From: Nitrospira sp. | GTDB taxonomy: Bacteria; Nitrospirota; Nitrospiria; Nitrospirales; Nitrospiraceae | Direction of reading: 5' to 3' | Length of the DNA: 64,000 nt | Assembly (NCBI GenBank): GCA_022842445.1 | Contig: JALHPO010000007.1 | Coordinates: 1 to 64,000 of the forward strand | Part shown: positions 34,943 through 44,935 of the stretch, in pieces | Layout: every line of letters starts with the position of its first letter | How positions within the stretch are numbered: the stretch's first letter is position 1 | The notes under the pieces: model-generated | The model's database searches: none | What the model saw: the letters and a program-made list of their open reading frames with translations, nothing else | Told to the model about the DNA's origin: nothing | Program-made: the position numbers and the translations under genes

Positions 34943-37060
34943 TTACCCGCCCGCTTGATCCTTCGCACCGCCTTCGGCCGGTGCCGGCATGGTTTCTTTT
35001 CGGCTCAGCCGGATCTTGCCTTGCTTGTCGATCTCCAGCACCTTCACGAGGATCTGGTCCCCTTCGGCCACTTCGTCAGACACGGCCTTTACGCGATGGT
35101 GCGCCAACTGCGAGATATGAACCAATCCGTCCGTCCCCGGCAGCACTTCGACGAAAGCGCCGAAGTCCATGATCTTCCTGACCGTACCCATATAGACTTT
35201 GCCGATTTCGACTTCCTCAGTCAGACGGCCGATGATATCCTTGGCCTTCTGCAACGACACTTCATCGGCTGATGCAATCGTGACAATCCCGGTATCCTCG
35301 ATGTTAATCTTGACGCCGCAATCGGCCTGGATCCCGCGGATCGTTTTCCCCCCCTGGCCGATGATGTCCCGGATCTTGTCTTGCTTGACTTTCATCGTAT
35401 ATATACGCGGCGCAAACGGCGACAGATTCTCGCGCGCGCCCGTGAGCGCTTTGGCCATATGGCTCAGAATATGGAGCCGGCCGGCACGCGCCTGCTCCAA
35501 GGCCTGCTGCATGAGTGCCATGGTGATGCCGCCGATCTTGATGTCCATCTGCAGGGCCGTGACGCCGTTCTTGGTCCCGCACACTTTGAAATCCATGTCG
35601 CCGAGATGGTCTTCCAATCCGAGAATATCGGACAGAATCATCACGCCGTTCCCTTCCTTGATTAATCCCATGGCAATACCGGCAACCGGTTCCTTGATCG
35701 GAACGCCCGCGTCCATCATTGCCAGTGTACCGCCGCAGACCGTGGCCATCGAGGATGAGCCGTTGGACTCCAGAATTTCCGAGACAATGCGAAGCGTGTA
35801 CGGGAAGACGTCTTTGCCCGGAATAACCGGCTTCAATGCCCGTTCGGCCAATGCGCCATGCCCGACTTCCCGCCGGCCTGGTGACCTGAGCGGCCGCGCT
35901 TCACCGACGCTGAAGGGCGGGAAATTATAATGAAGCATGAAGGTCCGCATGTACTCGCCTTCCAACGCATCAATGCGCTGTTCGTCGTCGGTGGTGCCCA
36001 GCGTCACCACGGCGAGACTCTGTGTTTCACCGCGCGTGAAGAGTGCCGATCCATGCGTGCGCGGCAGGACGCCCACTTCACAGGTGATCGGCCGGATGTC
36101 CGAAGGGCCTCGGCCGTCCGCACGAGAACCCTTTTCAAGAATCATGTTCCGGACTTCCGTGTACTCCAGTCCATGGAACACGATCTTGATGTGCCGTTCA
36201 CTTGTGGGCGCTTCCGGATTCTTGAGCTTTTCAACTGCCTGCGCCAACACCTGATCCAACCGTTCCTGGCGCGCCGCTTTGTTGGGAATCATGATCGCCT
36301 CGCGAATAGGCTGCGCGACCATGTCTTTCACCTTCGCCGCGAGCGTCGGATCGATGGCTTCGACCTTCACCTCGCGCTTCTTGTTCCCGACTTTCTTGGC
36401 CAGTTCGGCAATTTGGGCAACGATCTTCTTGATCTCGGCGTGCGCCAATTCAAGCGCCTGCAGCATCGTTGATTCGGACAATTCGTTGGCCCCCGCTTCG
36501 ACCATCATGATGGCATCGGCGGTACCGGCCACGACCAGATTCAGCTCGCTTTTCTCCATGGTTTCGAGATCGGGGTTCACAACGAACTGCCCGTTCACCC
36601 GGCCGATCTTGATGCCGGCAACCGGCCCTTGAAACGGGATGTTTGAGATGGAGAGCGCGGCCGAGGCGGCCGTGATACTGATGACGTCGGAGGACCCGGT
36701 CTTGTCTGCAGAGAGCACCGAGGCGATCACTTGAGTTTCGAAATAATATCCTTCGGGAAACAGAGGGCGAAGCGGGCGATCGATCAATCGGCTGGTGAGA
36801 ACCTCCTTCTCCGACGGCCGTCCTTCACGCTTGAAATACCCTCCGGGTATTTTCCCCGCAGCGTATGTTTTCTCCTGATAATCGACCGTGAGTGGAAGAA
36901 AGTCGATGCCCGGCTTGGCTGTCTGGGCAGCCACAGCGGTTGCCAAGATCACCGTATCTCCGTAGGAGGCCCAGATTGATCCGTCTGCCTGTTTAGCAAC
37001 GCGGCCGGTTTCCAGCCGGAGTATCCGGCCGGCTATCTCGATTTCAACTGTGTGCACCAT
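34943..37060 (-). CDS. pnp: Polyribonucleotide nucleotidyltransferase (PNPase)
   Basis: 705 residues. Two RNase PH-like domains (first with TAAVAAQTAKPGIDFLPLTV and KIPGGYFKREGRPSEKEVLT; second with SADGRGPSDIRPI-like and LPRTHGSALFTRGETQSLAV) flank a helical linker. A KH domain (GQGGKTIRGI) and an S1 domain (GKVYMGTVRKIMDFGAFVEV) close the protein. It degrades RNA phosphorolytically in the 3' to 5' direction. The leader upstream is strongly structured (see 37102-37208), which matches post-transcriptional control known for pnp. Confidence 0.96.
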   Translation of the reverse strand: MVHTVEIEIAGRILRLETGRVAKQADGSIWASYGDTVILATAVAAQTAKPGIDFLPLTVDYQEKTYAAGKIPGGYFKREGRPSEKEVLTSRLIDRPLRPLFPEGYYFETQVIASVLSADKTGSSDVISITAASAALSISNIPFQGPVAGIKIGRVNGQFVVNPDLETMEKSELNLVVAGTADAIMMVEAGANELSESTMLQALELAHAEIKKIVAQIAELAKKVGNKKREVKVEAIDPTLAAKVKDMVAQPIREAIMIPNKAARQERLDQVLAQAVEKLKNPEAPTSERHIKIVFHGLEYTEVRNMILEKGSRADGRGPSDIRPITCEVGVLPRTHGSALFTRGETQSLAVVTLGTTDDEQRIDALEGEYMRTFMLHYNFPPFSVGEARPLRSPGRREVGHGALAERALKPVIPGKDVFPYTLRIVSEILESNGSSSMATVCGGTLAMMDAGVPIKEPVAGIAMGLIKEGNGVMILSDILGLEDHLGDMDFKVCGTKNGVTALQMDIKIGGITMALMQQALEQARAGRLHILSHMAKALTGARENLSPFAPRIYTMKVKQDKIRDIIGQGGKTIRGIQADCGVKINIEDTGIVTIASADEVSLQKAKDIIGRLTEEVEIGKVYMGTVRKIMDFGAFVEVLPGTDGLVHISQLAHHRVKAVSDEVAEGDQILVKVLEIDKQGKIRLSRKETMPAPAEGGAKDQAGG

Positions 37061-37101
37061 CTAGGGGTCTCCTCTGTTAGGTCCCACAGATGCCCACAGA
37101 G

Positions 37102-37208
37102 ATAGGCTCACCAGGAAGTGTGACGCATGTGAGCGCTGAGTCATTCGCCATGCAGAACAACTCATCATGCACCACTCACGACTGACAATCGTTTGTCAGT
37201 GAGCCTAT
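37102..37208 (-). promoter_or_regulatory. Structured leader RNA between rpsO and pnp
   Basis: The 216-base gap between rpsO and pnp contains nested inverted repeats. ACTGACAA-TCGT-TTGTCAGT at 37181-37200 forms an 8-bp hairpin. Immediately outside, ATAGGCTC at 37102-37109 pairs with GAGCCTAT at 37201-37208. A GTGAG/CTCAC pair lies within. On the minus-strand transcript this makes a long stem of the kind cut by RNase III in E. coli pnp autoregulation. The function is inferred from position and structure only. Confidence 0.5.
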
Positions 37209-37276
37209 GTCCGTGTTCACCTGTGCGACGTCCGTTCCATGCCGCCGCGGGCGGCGCCGGGCCGCGCGGGTGCGGC

Positions 37277-37546
37277 CTACTTGCGGATACCGAGTCGATC
37301 AATAACAGCCCGATACCGCGCCTCATCGACGCCACGAAGATAGTCCAGTAATCGCCGTCTCCGTCCTACCAGCTGCAGCAAGCCCCGACGGGAATGGTGG
37401 TCCTTCTTGTGCGTCTTAAAATGTTCCGTGAGATACGTGATGCGGTTGGTCAACACCGCAATCTGGACTTCCGGAGATCCGGAGTCCGTCTCGTGCTGCC
37501 GATATTCCTTGATCAGTCCTGCCTTCGCTTCCTTGAGTAACGCCAT
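37277..37546 (-). CDS. rpsO: 30S ribosomal protein S15
   Basis: 89 residues, the expected length. Clear family sequence: [18 protein letters not shown], then [20 protein letters not shown] and [11 protein letters not shown]. It binds 16S rRNA in the platform and helps nucleate assembly. The rpsO-pnp order is nearly universal in bacteria. It begins 21 bases after truB. Confidence 0.97.
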   Translation of the reverse strand: MALLKEAKAGLIKEYRQHETDSGSPEVQIAVLTNRITYLTEHFKTHKKDHHSRRGLLQLVGRRRRLLDYLRGVDEARYRAVIDRLGIRK

Positions 37547-37567
37547 GGTCTTGCTCCTCTTTCTGAT

Positions 37568-38524
37568 TCAATCCAACGACTCAATCTCCGTCAATACTTT
37601 GCGAATCTTGATCGGCCCCGCAGTGCGCGCATCATGGATGCCGATCGCAAGCAACCGCCCCGCCTGATTCTGCAACCGGACAGGCACCGGCTCGGCGGAG
37701 GCTGGCAATCGCTCCATCCCGGATGGAGACACCGCACCGCCATGCAGCGCCAATCGGACCTGATCTTCGGTCAGCGCAAGAACCGGCAATTGGTCCAGCA
37801 CATGATCCAGCCCGATTAGGTGCCGCTGCAATGTCCCGATCGCCGCTTGTGCTTCGGCCTGAGCCACGGTCAATGCGTGATCAATCGACAACGGCCCTAC
37901 ACGACGGCGCTCGAGCGCATAGAGATGTCCGCCGACGCCCAGTGCCTGTCCGATGTCGGCGCACAAAGTTCGGATGTAGGTGCCCTTTGAGCAGACGACA
38001 TTCAAGGTCACATCCCGACCCTCGACAGCAAGAATGTCCAGCGCATGAATGACGATCGTCCGCTCCGCCCGGTCAACAGTCACACCAGCCCTCGCCGCCT
38101 TGTAGAGCGGTCTCCCGCCCACCTTCACCGCTGAGTACATCGGCGGCATCTGCCGCTGAGGACCGCGAAATCTGGCAATCGTTTCACACAGCGCCTCTTC
38201 ACGGACCGCACTCGGATCAATGCGCAGAAGGACTTTACCAGTAGCGTCCTGCGTGTCGGTGGTTTCACCAAGGCGCAGAATCGCGCGATACTCCTTATCC
38301 CAATCGATCAAATACTCCGAGACCCGCGTGGCACGCCCCACCAACACCGGCAAGACCCCGGTCGCCGCCGGATCGAGCGTGCCTGCATGTCCGACTTTAA
38401 TCCCTCCCAATACTGCACGCATCTTTGCCACGATATCGTGAGATGTCCAGCCGGCTTCCTTATTGATCACAAGGACGCCGTCGGCAACTGTGCTCGTCGA
38501 ACTCATGTGCGTGGCAATGCTCAT
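37568..38524 (-). CDS. truB: tRNA pseudouridine-55 synthase
   Basis: 318 residues from the ATG at 38524, 4 bases after rbfA; a second ATG 18 bases in is also possible. Motifs: GVLVINKEAGWTSHDIVAKM, GHAGTLDPAATGVLPVLVGR with the catalytic Asp, YRAILRLGETTDTQDATG and SKGTYIRTLCADIGQALG. A C-terminal PUA-like part follows (ALTEDQVRLALHGGAV). It makes pseudouridine 55 in the T loop of tRNAs. Confidence 0.94.
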   Translation of the reverse strand: MSIATHMSSTSTVADGVLVINKEAGWTSHDIVAKMRAVLGGIKVGHAGTLDPAATGVLPVLVGRATRVSEYLIDWDKEYRAILRLGETTDTQDATGKVLLRIDPSAVREEALCETIARFRGPQRQMPPMYSAVKVGGRPLYKAARAGVTVDRAERTIVIHALDILAVEGRDVTLNVVCSKGTYIRTLCADIGQALGVGGHLYALERRRVGPLSIDHALTVAQAEAQAAIGTLQRHLIGLDHVLDQLPVLALTEDQVRLALHGGAVSPSGMERLPASAEPVPVRLQNQAGRLLAIGIHDARTAGPIKIRKVLTEIESLD

Positions 38525-38528
38525 CGAC

Positions 38529-38942
38529 TTAGGATCCCGATGCCGTTCGATCTGGGTGCTCCGGCACCGGCGGGGCACCGTTCTGCTCACCGCCCCCATG
38601 TAATCCGTCCAATAGCCGCATAATCCGATCGCCACGCTGACCGCTCACATCTTTCTTGAAGATCACTTCCGGAAGATATCGCAGCGTCAGGCGCCGGCCC
38701 AATTCGGCCCGCACGAATCCGCTGGCCTTCGACAACCCGGCAAAGGTATCGCGCTCGGCCTGTTCCGTTTCCATCGTTGTGACGAAGACGTAGGCGATTC
38801 TCAGATCTGCCGTCAATTCGACGCCGGTCACCGTAACGGACTGCACCCGCGGATCCTTGATTTTTCGCATCAAGATATCCGCAACTTCCATCCGGATCTG
38901 ATCGGCAACCCGATCCGCCCGTTTGTAGGTGGTCTTGGACAT
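38529..38942 (-). CDS. rbfA: Ribosome-binding factor A
   Basis: 137 residues. The KH-like fold is recognisable from YKRADRVADQIRMEVADILM, RKIKDPRVQSVTVTGVELT and ELGRRLTLRYLPEVIFKKD. RbfA matures the 5' end region of 16S rRNA on the 30S particle. A short variable tail rich in glycine and proline ends the protein. Located between the ylxP-like gene and truB. Confidence 0.94.
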   Translation of the reverse strand: MSKTTYKRADRVADQIRMEVADILMRKIKDPRVQSVTVTGVELTADLRIAYVFVTTMETEQAERDTFAGLSKASGFVRAELGRRLTLRYLPEVIFKKDVSGQRGDRIMRLLDGLHGGGEQNGAPPVPEHPDRTASGS

Positions 38943-38996
38943 TGTGCGCTGATCTGCCGCTCCATCTAATGACCGACGGCACGTATCAAGCTGCCG

Positions 38997-39278
38997 TCAT
39001 AACAATTCGAGTTTGGTTCGGACAACCTCGACTGCAGGCATGCCCTTGATGACATTCAGGGCCTGCTCAAGCACCCGGCTGACGTAGCCGCCTTCATTCG
39101 CCACACAGGCCATGCCCAAGACCGCCTTCTGCCAGAGATCCTGTCCATCCACTTCGGCGACCGACAGATTGAATTTTCCGTGCAGACGGTCTTTCAAACT
39201 ATGGAGCACTTGCCGTTTATCTTTGAGCGACTGACTCTCCGAAATAAACAGCTCGACGGTACAAAGTCCGACGACCAT
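38997..39278 (-). CDS. YlxP/DUF503-family small protein
   Basis: 93 residues, normal for DUF503. It begins MVVGLCTVELFISESQSLKD and continues KRQVLHSLKDRLHGKFNLSV, the family hallmark. It is always seen between infB and rbfA in many bacteria, as here, and has been linked to ribosome maturation. Biochemical role is not firmly known. Confidence 0.9.
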   Translation of the reverse strand: MVVGLCTVELFISESQSLKDKRQVLHSLKDRLHGKFNLSVAEVDGQDLWQKAVLGMACVANEGGYVSRVLEQALNVIKGMPAVEVVRTKLELL

Positions 39279-39296
39279 ATCAACTACCGCACAGGC

Positions 39297-41867
39297 TCAG
39301 AGCTTGGCCGCAATTTTGTCGATGGCATAGGCCTCGATGATGTCGCCGACCTTCACATCATTGAAATTCTCAACGCTCAAGCCGCATTCGTAGCCCTGCT
39401 GTACTTCTCGGACGTCGTCCTTGAAACGCCGCAACGATCCCAGCTTCCCCTGGTAGACAACAACGCTGTCTCTGATCACGCGCACCCCGGCGCTCGCGCG
39501 TGAAATCGTCCCGTCGACGACATAGGAACCGGCCACAGTTCCGGCCTTGGGAATCGTGAACACCTGGCGCACTTCGGCACGCCCCAACATACGTTCCTTG
39601 AGGGTCGGTTCAAGCAAGCCTTCCATCGCAGCTTTGATATCGGCAATGGCATCGTAAATGATGGTGTACAGCCGGATGTCGACCCCTTGCTGTTCCGCCA
39701 ACGACGCGGCCTTCGGTTCCGGCCTGACATTGAAACCTATGATAATAGCCCGAGAAGCGGCGGCCAGCAGCACATCGGACTCCATGACCCCGCCCACACC
39801 GTTATGAATGACGCGCAACTTGACGGCCTCAGTCGACAGCTTCTCCACTGACCCGGCCAAGGCCTCGGACGATCCCTGGACATCCGTCTTGATGACAATG
39901 GCCAGCTCCTTCACCGATCCTTCCTGAATCTTTGCGAACAGGTCGTCGAGCGAGACTTTGGCAGGACCTCCCAGCTCGGCGGCTCGCCGTTTCTGGGCGC
40001 GCTCCTCGGCAATCTCCCTGGCAACCCGTTCATCCGAAACCACCTGAAACACATCCCCGGCCGACGGAACTCCCGGAAGCCCAATGACTTCGACGGGAAT
40101 GGAAGGACCGGCTTGCTGCGCCTTCACCCCTCGATCGTCGATCAGTGCCCTGACGCGCCCGCTGAATGTTCCAACCACGTAGATATCACCCACTTTGAGC
40201 GTGCCGCTCTGCACCAACACAGTCGCTACCGGACCGCGGCCGCGTTCGATCTTCGCCTCGATAACCGTGCCCTTAGCCTGCCGATGGGGGTCAGCCTTCA
40301 GCTCGAGCACCTCGGACTGGAGCAGGATCATTTCAAGCAATGTATCGAGCCCGGTCTTCTTCTTGGCCGACACCTCCACCATGATGGTGTCACCACCCCA
40401 GGCTTCCGAAATCAGTCCGTGCTCAGAGAGCGCATTTTTTACGCGATCAGGGTTCGCTTCCGGCTTGTCGATCTTGTTCATCGCCACGATCAATTGAACA
40501 CCGGCCGCCTTCGCATGGTGAATCGCTTCGATCGTCTGCGGCATGACTCCGTCATCCGCGGCCACGACCAAAATGACGATGTCGGTGACCTTCGCACCAC
40601 GCGCGCGCATCGAGGTAAAGGCCTCATGGCCCGGGGTATCAAGAAACGTCACCAGCTTGCCGCGCACCGGCACCGTATACGCGCCGATATGCTGCGTAAT
40701 CCCGCCGGCTTCCCCTTCGGCCACTTTCGTTTGTCGGATCGCATCCAGCAACGACGTCTTCCCATGATCGACATGTCCCATGATGGTGACAACGGGAGGA
40801 CGAGGCTCAAGCCGTTCCTCGCCCCCGGTTTCAACCACGTCCTGCAACAATTCGTCACCGACCTTTTCCACAGCCACTTCAAGTTTCACGCCGCTCTCCT
40901 CAGCGATCATCGATGCGGCGTCCAGATTCATCGGCTGATTGAAGGTGAGCATCTGACCCATTTCCATCAGCTTGCGCACGATATCGGCCGGTCTCTGACC
41001 GATCAATTCGGCAAATTCCTTGACGCTCGTCCCGGGAGTCAGCTTGACGCCCTTTTTACGCGGCTTGGTGATCTCGCTCGGAGGGCTGTGATGCAGGTGC
41101 TTCGAGCGGTCGTCGCGCCGGTGAACGGGAATGGCACGGAGATCTTGCCAGCGTGCGGCATCCTCTCGGAACTTGACGTCCTGCTGCTCGTCTTTGGGCC
41201 GTCCCGGCTTCCGTGCCTTCTTGAGTTTGTCTCGCTGCGCCTCAGCCTCGATGGCTTCGAAGGCCATGCTCTTTTTCTTGGCCGCCACCGCCTCGACCGT
41301 TGCTGCTGCACTCGGCGGCGCAGCCGCTGCAGGCTTGACAGGCACGACTTCCTGCACCGGCACAATGGGAGGAGCTGGCGTCCATAGGACCGCCCCGCTC
41401 GGCGCCGCCGCTTCCACCGGGTGGATGCTTTCGGTTTCTACCGCGATTGGCGGCTCCGGAGAAACTGCCGATGGAGACGCGTCCGTCGGAGTGACGAGAC
41501 TGGAGTCAACTTCGACGGTCTGTGCGGGAGCGAGAACCTCGTTTGGTTCATCTTCTTTTTTCCGCTTGATCAGAATACGCCGCTTATCCGGCTTGGCCGA
41601 CTGCTCGATAACCTGACTCTTCACAGCACCTGCCTTGACATGATGCACGTCATGAGCGGCTTTGATCCCCTGTGGCGTCGGCCCTTCGCCGGCTTTTCCT
41701 CCGCCCTTGGCGCTCGGAGTAAATTTGTCGAATACTTTTTGAGCGATGTCATCGTCCAGCGCACTGCTATGCGAGGCGACGGACACGCCCATCTTCTTCA
41801 ATTCGGACAGGAGTGTCTTATTCTCCAGCCCCAGCTTCTTGGCAAGTTCGTAGACACGCATGCTCAT
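39297..41867 (-). CDS. infB: Translation initiation factor IF-2
   Basis: 856 residues. An N-terminal IF2_N helix ([20 protein letters not shown]) precedes a long low-complexity Pro/Ala/Lys linker (about 60-270). The GTPase domain has G1 [15 protein letters not shown]3 DTPGHEAF and G4 NKID. Domains II-IV follow, including IF2-type [20 protein letters not shown]. It delivers fMet-tRNA to the 30S subunit. Normal position between nusA and the ylxP-like gene. Confidence 0.97.
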   Translation of the reverse strand: MSMRVYELAKKLGLENKTLLSELKKMGVSVASHSSALDDDIAQKVFDKFTPSAKGGGKAGEGPTPQGIKAAHDVHHVKAGAVKSQVIEQSAKPDKRRILIKRKKEDEPNEVLAPAQTVEVDSSLVTPTDASPSAVSPEPPIAVETESIHPVEAAAPSGAVLWTPAPPIVPVQEVVPVKPAAAAPPSAAATVEAVAAKKKSMAFEAIEAEAQRDKLKKARKPGRPKDEQQDVKFREDAARWQDLRAIPVHRRDDRSKHLHHSPPSEITKPRKKGVKLTPGTSVKEFAELIGQRPADIVRKLMEMGQMLTFNQPMNLDAASMIAEESGVKLEVAVEKVGDELLQDVVETGGEERLEPRPPVVTIMGHVDHGKTSLLDAIRQTKVAEGEAGGITQHIGAYTVPVRGKLVTFLDTPGHEAFTSMRARGAKVTDIVILVVAADDGVMPQTIEAIHHAKAAGVQLIVAMNKIDKPEANPDRVKNALSEHGLISEAWGGDTIMVEVSAKKKTGLDTLLEMILLQSEVLELKADPHRQAKGTVIEAKIERGRGPVATVLVQSGTLKVGDIYVVGTFSGRVRALIDDRGVKAQQAGPSIPVEVIGLPGVPSAGDVFQVVSDERVAREIAEERAQKRRAAELGGPAKVSLDDLFAKIQEGSVKELAIVIKTDVQGSSEALAGSVEKLSTEAVKLRVIHNGVGGVMESDVLLAAASRAIIIGFNVRPEPKAASLAEQQGVDIRLYTIIYDAIADIKAAMEGLLEPTLKERMLGRAEVRQVFTIPKAGTVAGSYVVDGTISRASAGVRVIRDSVVVYQGKLGSLRRFKDDVREVQQGYECGLSVENFNDVKVGDIIEAYAIDKIAAKL

Positions 41868-41884
41868 CGGACCGCCCCCGTCTC

Positions 41885-43042
41885 CTAGCTACTTGCCGTT
41901 TCGCCAGCCTCAGCTCTGGCAGCCTGCCGAGCCTCTTCTTGCAACCGCTGGGCTTCAGCTTCTTCCGCGAGAGCCGCCTTGATTTCCTTATCTCGCTCGA
42001 CTTTTTCTTTTTCGTACTCGGTCGCGCTGATAATATCGATTTTCCAGCCGGTCAACCGCGCCGCCAGCCGTACATTCTGCCCGTTCTTGCCGATGGCCAA
42101 CGACAACTGGGAGTCGGCCGCGACAACAAGGGCCGACTTCTTTTCTTCATCGATGCCGACTTTTTCGATCGTCGCCGGATTCAGGGCTTCCGCAATGAAT
42201 ACGCGAGGATCCTGGGTCCAGGTAATGATGTCGATTTTCTCGCCTCGCAATTCACGGACGACTGCCTGCACACGCGATCCCTTGATACCCACACAGGCGC
42301 CGACCGGATCCACGGCCTTTTCCCGCGAGGTGACTGCGATCTTCGTGCGGTCGCCCGGTTCCCGGACAACCGACTTGATCTCGATGATCTTTTCCATGAT
42401 CTCCGGCACTTCGAGCTCGAAGAGCTTTGCTACAAATTGCGGATGACTGCGGGAGAGAATGACTTGTACATCCTTTGGCGTACGACGAACCTCCAGCAGC
42501 ATGGCCTTGACCCGATCGCCGCGACGATAGGTTTCCCGCGGGATCTGTTCCTGAATGGGGAGAATCGCTTCCGTCTTTCCGAGGTCGACCAGATAATTCC
42601 GCCGTTCCATGCCGAGGATGATGCCGTTCACCAAATCTCCCTGGCGCGTCGAATACTCCTTTTGAACCGCCTCCCACTCCGCTTCACGAACCTTTTGGAA
42701 GATAACCTGCTTGGCCGTCTGCGCCGCAATCCGCCCCAGTTCATTCATCTCAATCAACGACCCGATTTCGTCGCCGACCTCCGCCTCACTATCGTATTGG
42801 CGGGCCTCCTGCAATGATATCTCCGCTTTGGGATTGCTGACCTGATCGACGATGATCCTCTTGGAGACGACAGAAATTTCGCCGGTTTTTGGATCGATTT
42901 CGACTTGAATATTTTCAGCTTGGCCGAAACGCTTCTTGGCCGCTGTCTGCAAGGCGGACTCGATGGCCCCGATGACCCGTGCCTTGTCGATCCCCTTTTG
43001 GCGTCCGATTTCGTCGATTACAGAGATAAGTTCACGGTTCAT
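41885..43042 (-). CDS. nusA: Transcription termination/antitermination factor NusA
   Basis: 385 residues. The N-terminal RNA polymerase-binding domain ([20 protein letters not shown]) is followed by S1 ([20 protein letters not shown]), then KH1 ([20 protein letters not shown]) and KH2 ([20 protein letters not shown]). It ends in a short acidic/Ala-rich helix and lacks the C-terminal acidic repeats of the E. coli protein, as in many phyla. It binds elongating polymerase and modulates pausing and termination. Confidence 0.96.
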   Translation of the reverse strand: MNRELISVIDEIGRQKGIDKARVIGAIESALQTAAKKRFGQAENIQVEIDPKTGEISVVSKRIIVDQVSNPKAEISLQEARQYDSEAEVGDEIGSLIEMNELGRIAAQTAKQVIFQKVREAEWEAVQKEYSTRQGDLVNGIILGMERRNYLVDLGKTEAILPIQEQIPRETYRRGDRVKAMLLEVRRTPKDVQVILSRSHPQFVAKLFELEVPEIMEKIIEIKSVVREPGDRTKIAVTSREKAVDPVGACVGIKGSRVQAVVRELRGEKIDIITWTQDPRVFIAEALNPATIEKVGIDEEKKSALVVAADSQLSLAIGKNGQNVRLAARLTGWKIDIISATEYEKEKVERDKEIKAALAEEAEAQRLQEEARQAARAEAGETASS

Positions 43043-43093
43043 GCGTCACACTCCTGGATCCGATTACCTGCACACACCGGGCTGCTCTTCCGT

Positions 43094-43585
43094 CTAAATT
43101 TTCACAAACAGCCTGGCATCGGCGATCTGTTCCTGTTCCACCCTCAACGTCTGTGGCGCAGCCGCCCCTATTGACACGGTCAACGACACTGCCTGTTCAT
43201 CCGCCTCCACCAACCGTCCAATCACACGCCACTGGCCGTTCAGCGGATGCCGCAGCTTGAGACTGACTTCTTTGCCGATCGCTCGCTGATAGTCTTGAAG
43301 GCGCTTGAAGGGCCGATCGAGACCCGGCGAAGACACTTCCAGTGTGTATGCGTGCGGGAAAGGATCGGCCACATCCAATGCCGGTCCCAGCGCCTTATGC
43401 GCCTGTTCGCAGTCGGTAACCGTAACACCGCCCGGCTTATCGATCAGAACGCGGACAACGGAGCGAGGCCCTTGCCCCACGCACACCACTTCGACCAACT
43501 CAAGTCCAAGCGCCCAGAGGATCGGCAAAATAACTTCCTGCACCCGGTCGACGACCGACTGCGCGCCGCGCTTCTGTGTGCTCAA
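43094..43585 (-). CDS. rimP: Ribosome maturation factor RimP
   Basis: 163 residues from a TTG at 43585 with a purine-rich GGGAAGAGGG site. The RimP_N domain has LGLELVEVVCVGQGPRSVVR and VLIDKPGGVTVTDCEQAHKA, with the conserved LEVSSPGLDRPFKRLQDYQR. It assists 30S assembly. First gene of the rimP-nusA-infB operon; the preceding dat gene ends in its own terminator. Confidence 0.92.
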   Translation of the reverse strand: MSTQKRGAQSVVDRVQEVILPILWALGLELVEVVCVGQGPRSVVRVLIDKPGGVTVTDCEQAHKALGPALDVADPFPHAYTLEVSSPGLDRPFKRLQDYQRAIGKEVSLKLRHPLNGQWRVIGRLVEADEQAVSLTVSIGAAAPQTLRVEQEQIADARLFVKI

Positions 43586-43620
43586 CCCTCTTCCCCTGAC
43601 CAGACCGATATCAGCTCAAA

Positions 43621-43645
43621 CAAAAAAGTGGGCCTGAGCCCACTT
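43621..43645 (-). terminator. Rho-independent terminator after the dat gene
   Basis: On the minus strand AAGTGGGC, 4-base loop, GCCCACTT is followed by a T run (TTTTTTG). It sits about 45 bases past the aminotransferase stop and before rimP. Confidence 0.8.
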
Positions 43646-43691
43646 CCAGCGGCAGCACAATACCACGCACCCCACGGCAAAGCAAGGGGCG

Positions 43692-44531
43692 CTACCCCGT
43701 CAAGATCGACCACCGTGCGGCAAGGGTTTTGGTGATCGGGCCGGGCCGACCGGACCCGATCGTTCGTCCATCGATCCGGACAACACCCAACACCTCAAGT
43801 GTCGTCCCGGTCAAGAATACTTCGTCCGCCGCATAGAGAGAATCCACTGAGAGAAACCGTTCCTCAACCGGGATATCCTCCTTCCCGGCCAATCCCAGCA
43901 GAACCGTCCGCGTGACGCCGGAAAGAATCCGTGGACCCTCCGGCGCCGTGATGATCGTTCCGGACTGCACCGCTGCGACATTGCTCAGCGAGCCTTCCGT
44001 GACCAGCCCATCCTTCACGAGGATTGCTTCGAAGACGCCGGCCCTTTTCGCCTCTTCACGGGCCAGCACATTGCCGAGCAAATTGAGGCTCTTGATATCG
44101 CACCGGCCCCATCGAAGATCCTCAGAGGTGCACGCACTGACGCCATCCTGGCGTATCTGCAAACTCAGCGGATGGAGTTCCCGAATCGTCATGACCACGG
44201 TCGGTGGGATCTCAGGCGGAAACGCATGGTCGCGGGGAGCCGTCCCTCTCGTAATCTGGATATAGACCTTCGCCTCCTGGTATCCGGCCTGGCCGAGCCC
44301 CTGGTGAATCCACTGTGTCCACTGCGCCTTCGAATAGGGCTGTGAGAGACTCAGTTGTTGTGCGCTTCGATTGAGACGGTTCAGGTGCGCGGCAAGCTCA
44401 AACGGCGCACCCCGGTAGGTCCTGATCACTTCGTAGACGCCGTCCCCGAATTGGAACCCTCGGTCGTCGATAGAAATCGTCGCATCTTTCCATGGCAGAA
44501 AACGGCCGTTCACGAATGCGATATCCGGCAT
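43692..44531 (-). CDS. D-amino-acid aminotransferase-like class IV PLP enzyme
   Basis: 279 residues, class IV aminotransferase. Motifs: FVNGRFLPWKDATISIDDRG, FQFGDGVYEVIRTYRG, the PLP lysine in RCDIKSLNLLGNVLAREEAK, and EGSLSNVAAVQSGTIITAPE with ILSGVTRTVLLGLA. This fits D-alanine aminotransferase best, with branched-chain aminotransferase or aminodeoxychorismate lyase as alternatives. It is the last gene of a group with the chagasin-like and Rieske genes and ends in a clear terminator. Confidence 0.87.
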   Translation of the reverse strand: MPDIAFVNGRFLPWKDATISIDDRGFQFGDGVYEVIRTYRGAPFELAAHLNRLNRSAQQLSLSQPYSKAQWTQWIHQGLGQAGYQEAKVYIQITRGTAPRDHAFPPEIPPTVVMTIRELHPLSLQIRQDGVSACTSEDLRWGRCDIKSLNLLGNVLAREEAKRAGVFEAILVKDGLVTEGSLSNVAAVQSGTIITAPEGPRILSGVTRTVLLGLAGKEDIPVEERFLSVDSLYAADEVFLTGTTLEVLGVVRIDGRTIGSGRPGPITKTLAARWSILTG

Positions 44532-44536
44532 ATTGG

Positions 44537-44914
44537 TCAGCTCCCCGGCGGATTTGCCGCGTCAATCTGAAATACACGCCGATCCTCAGCGGTAAATTTC
44601 CAGCCCATACGTTTTTCGAATACCAGGCGGTGGGGGCCCGGCGTCACGGCTTTGAATTCAAAGATACGCTGCCCGTTCTCGACCGCATTGTTGCTTGCGA
44701 TACAAAGAAATTCGTCACTGAGCAGCGCAAGCCCTTTGGAGTCGTAGGACGGAACCCATTGCTCCCCCCTGGTTCGATCTTCCCATAAGTGGATGACGAA
44801 CGGCCGGTCGACCGTCGCCGACAGGGAGCGGCAGTCGCTGAAATCGCGAACGGAATTGAAATCAGGCTTTGAAATAGTCACGTATCCGGTGTTCTCTATC
44901 GGCAAAGAACGCAC
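44537..44914 (-). CDS. Chagasin-like (I42) peptidase-inhibitor family protein
   Basis: 125 residues from a GTG at 44914; no better start lies between this codon and the in-frame stop upstream. The C-terminal half resembles the chagasin fold: a TGYxW-like loop RTRGEQWVP, a GxGG-like loop weakly seen as ASNNAVENGQRIFEF, and the PGPHRLVFEKRMGW segment corresponding to RPW. Chagasins block papain-type cysteine proteases. It lacks a signal peptide, which is unusual since many bacterial members are exported. It starts 22 bases after the Rieske gene and ends 5 bases before dat. Confidence 0.65.
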   Translation of the reverse strand: MRSLPIENTGYVTISKPDFNSVRDFSDCRSLSATVDRPFVIHLWEDRTRGEQWVPSYDSKGLALLSDEFLCIASNNAVENGQRIFEFKAVTPGPHRLVFEKRMGWKFTAEDRRVFQIDAANPPGS

Positions 44915-44935
44915 GAGCAGTCTGAGCCGGTCCTA

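Noticed and set aside
40113..41387. Long open frame antisense to infB (424 codons)
   Set aside because: Covered entirely by infB on the other strand; the product is His/Arg-rich with no domain.
43657..43685. Possible promoter for rimP (TTGCTT, 17, TATTGT)
   Set aside because: A transcript from it would begin right at the terminator hairpin of dat, and the -35 box is poor.
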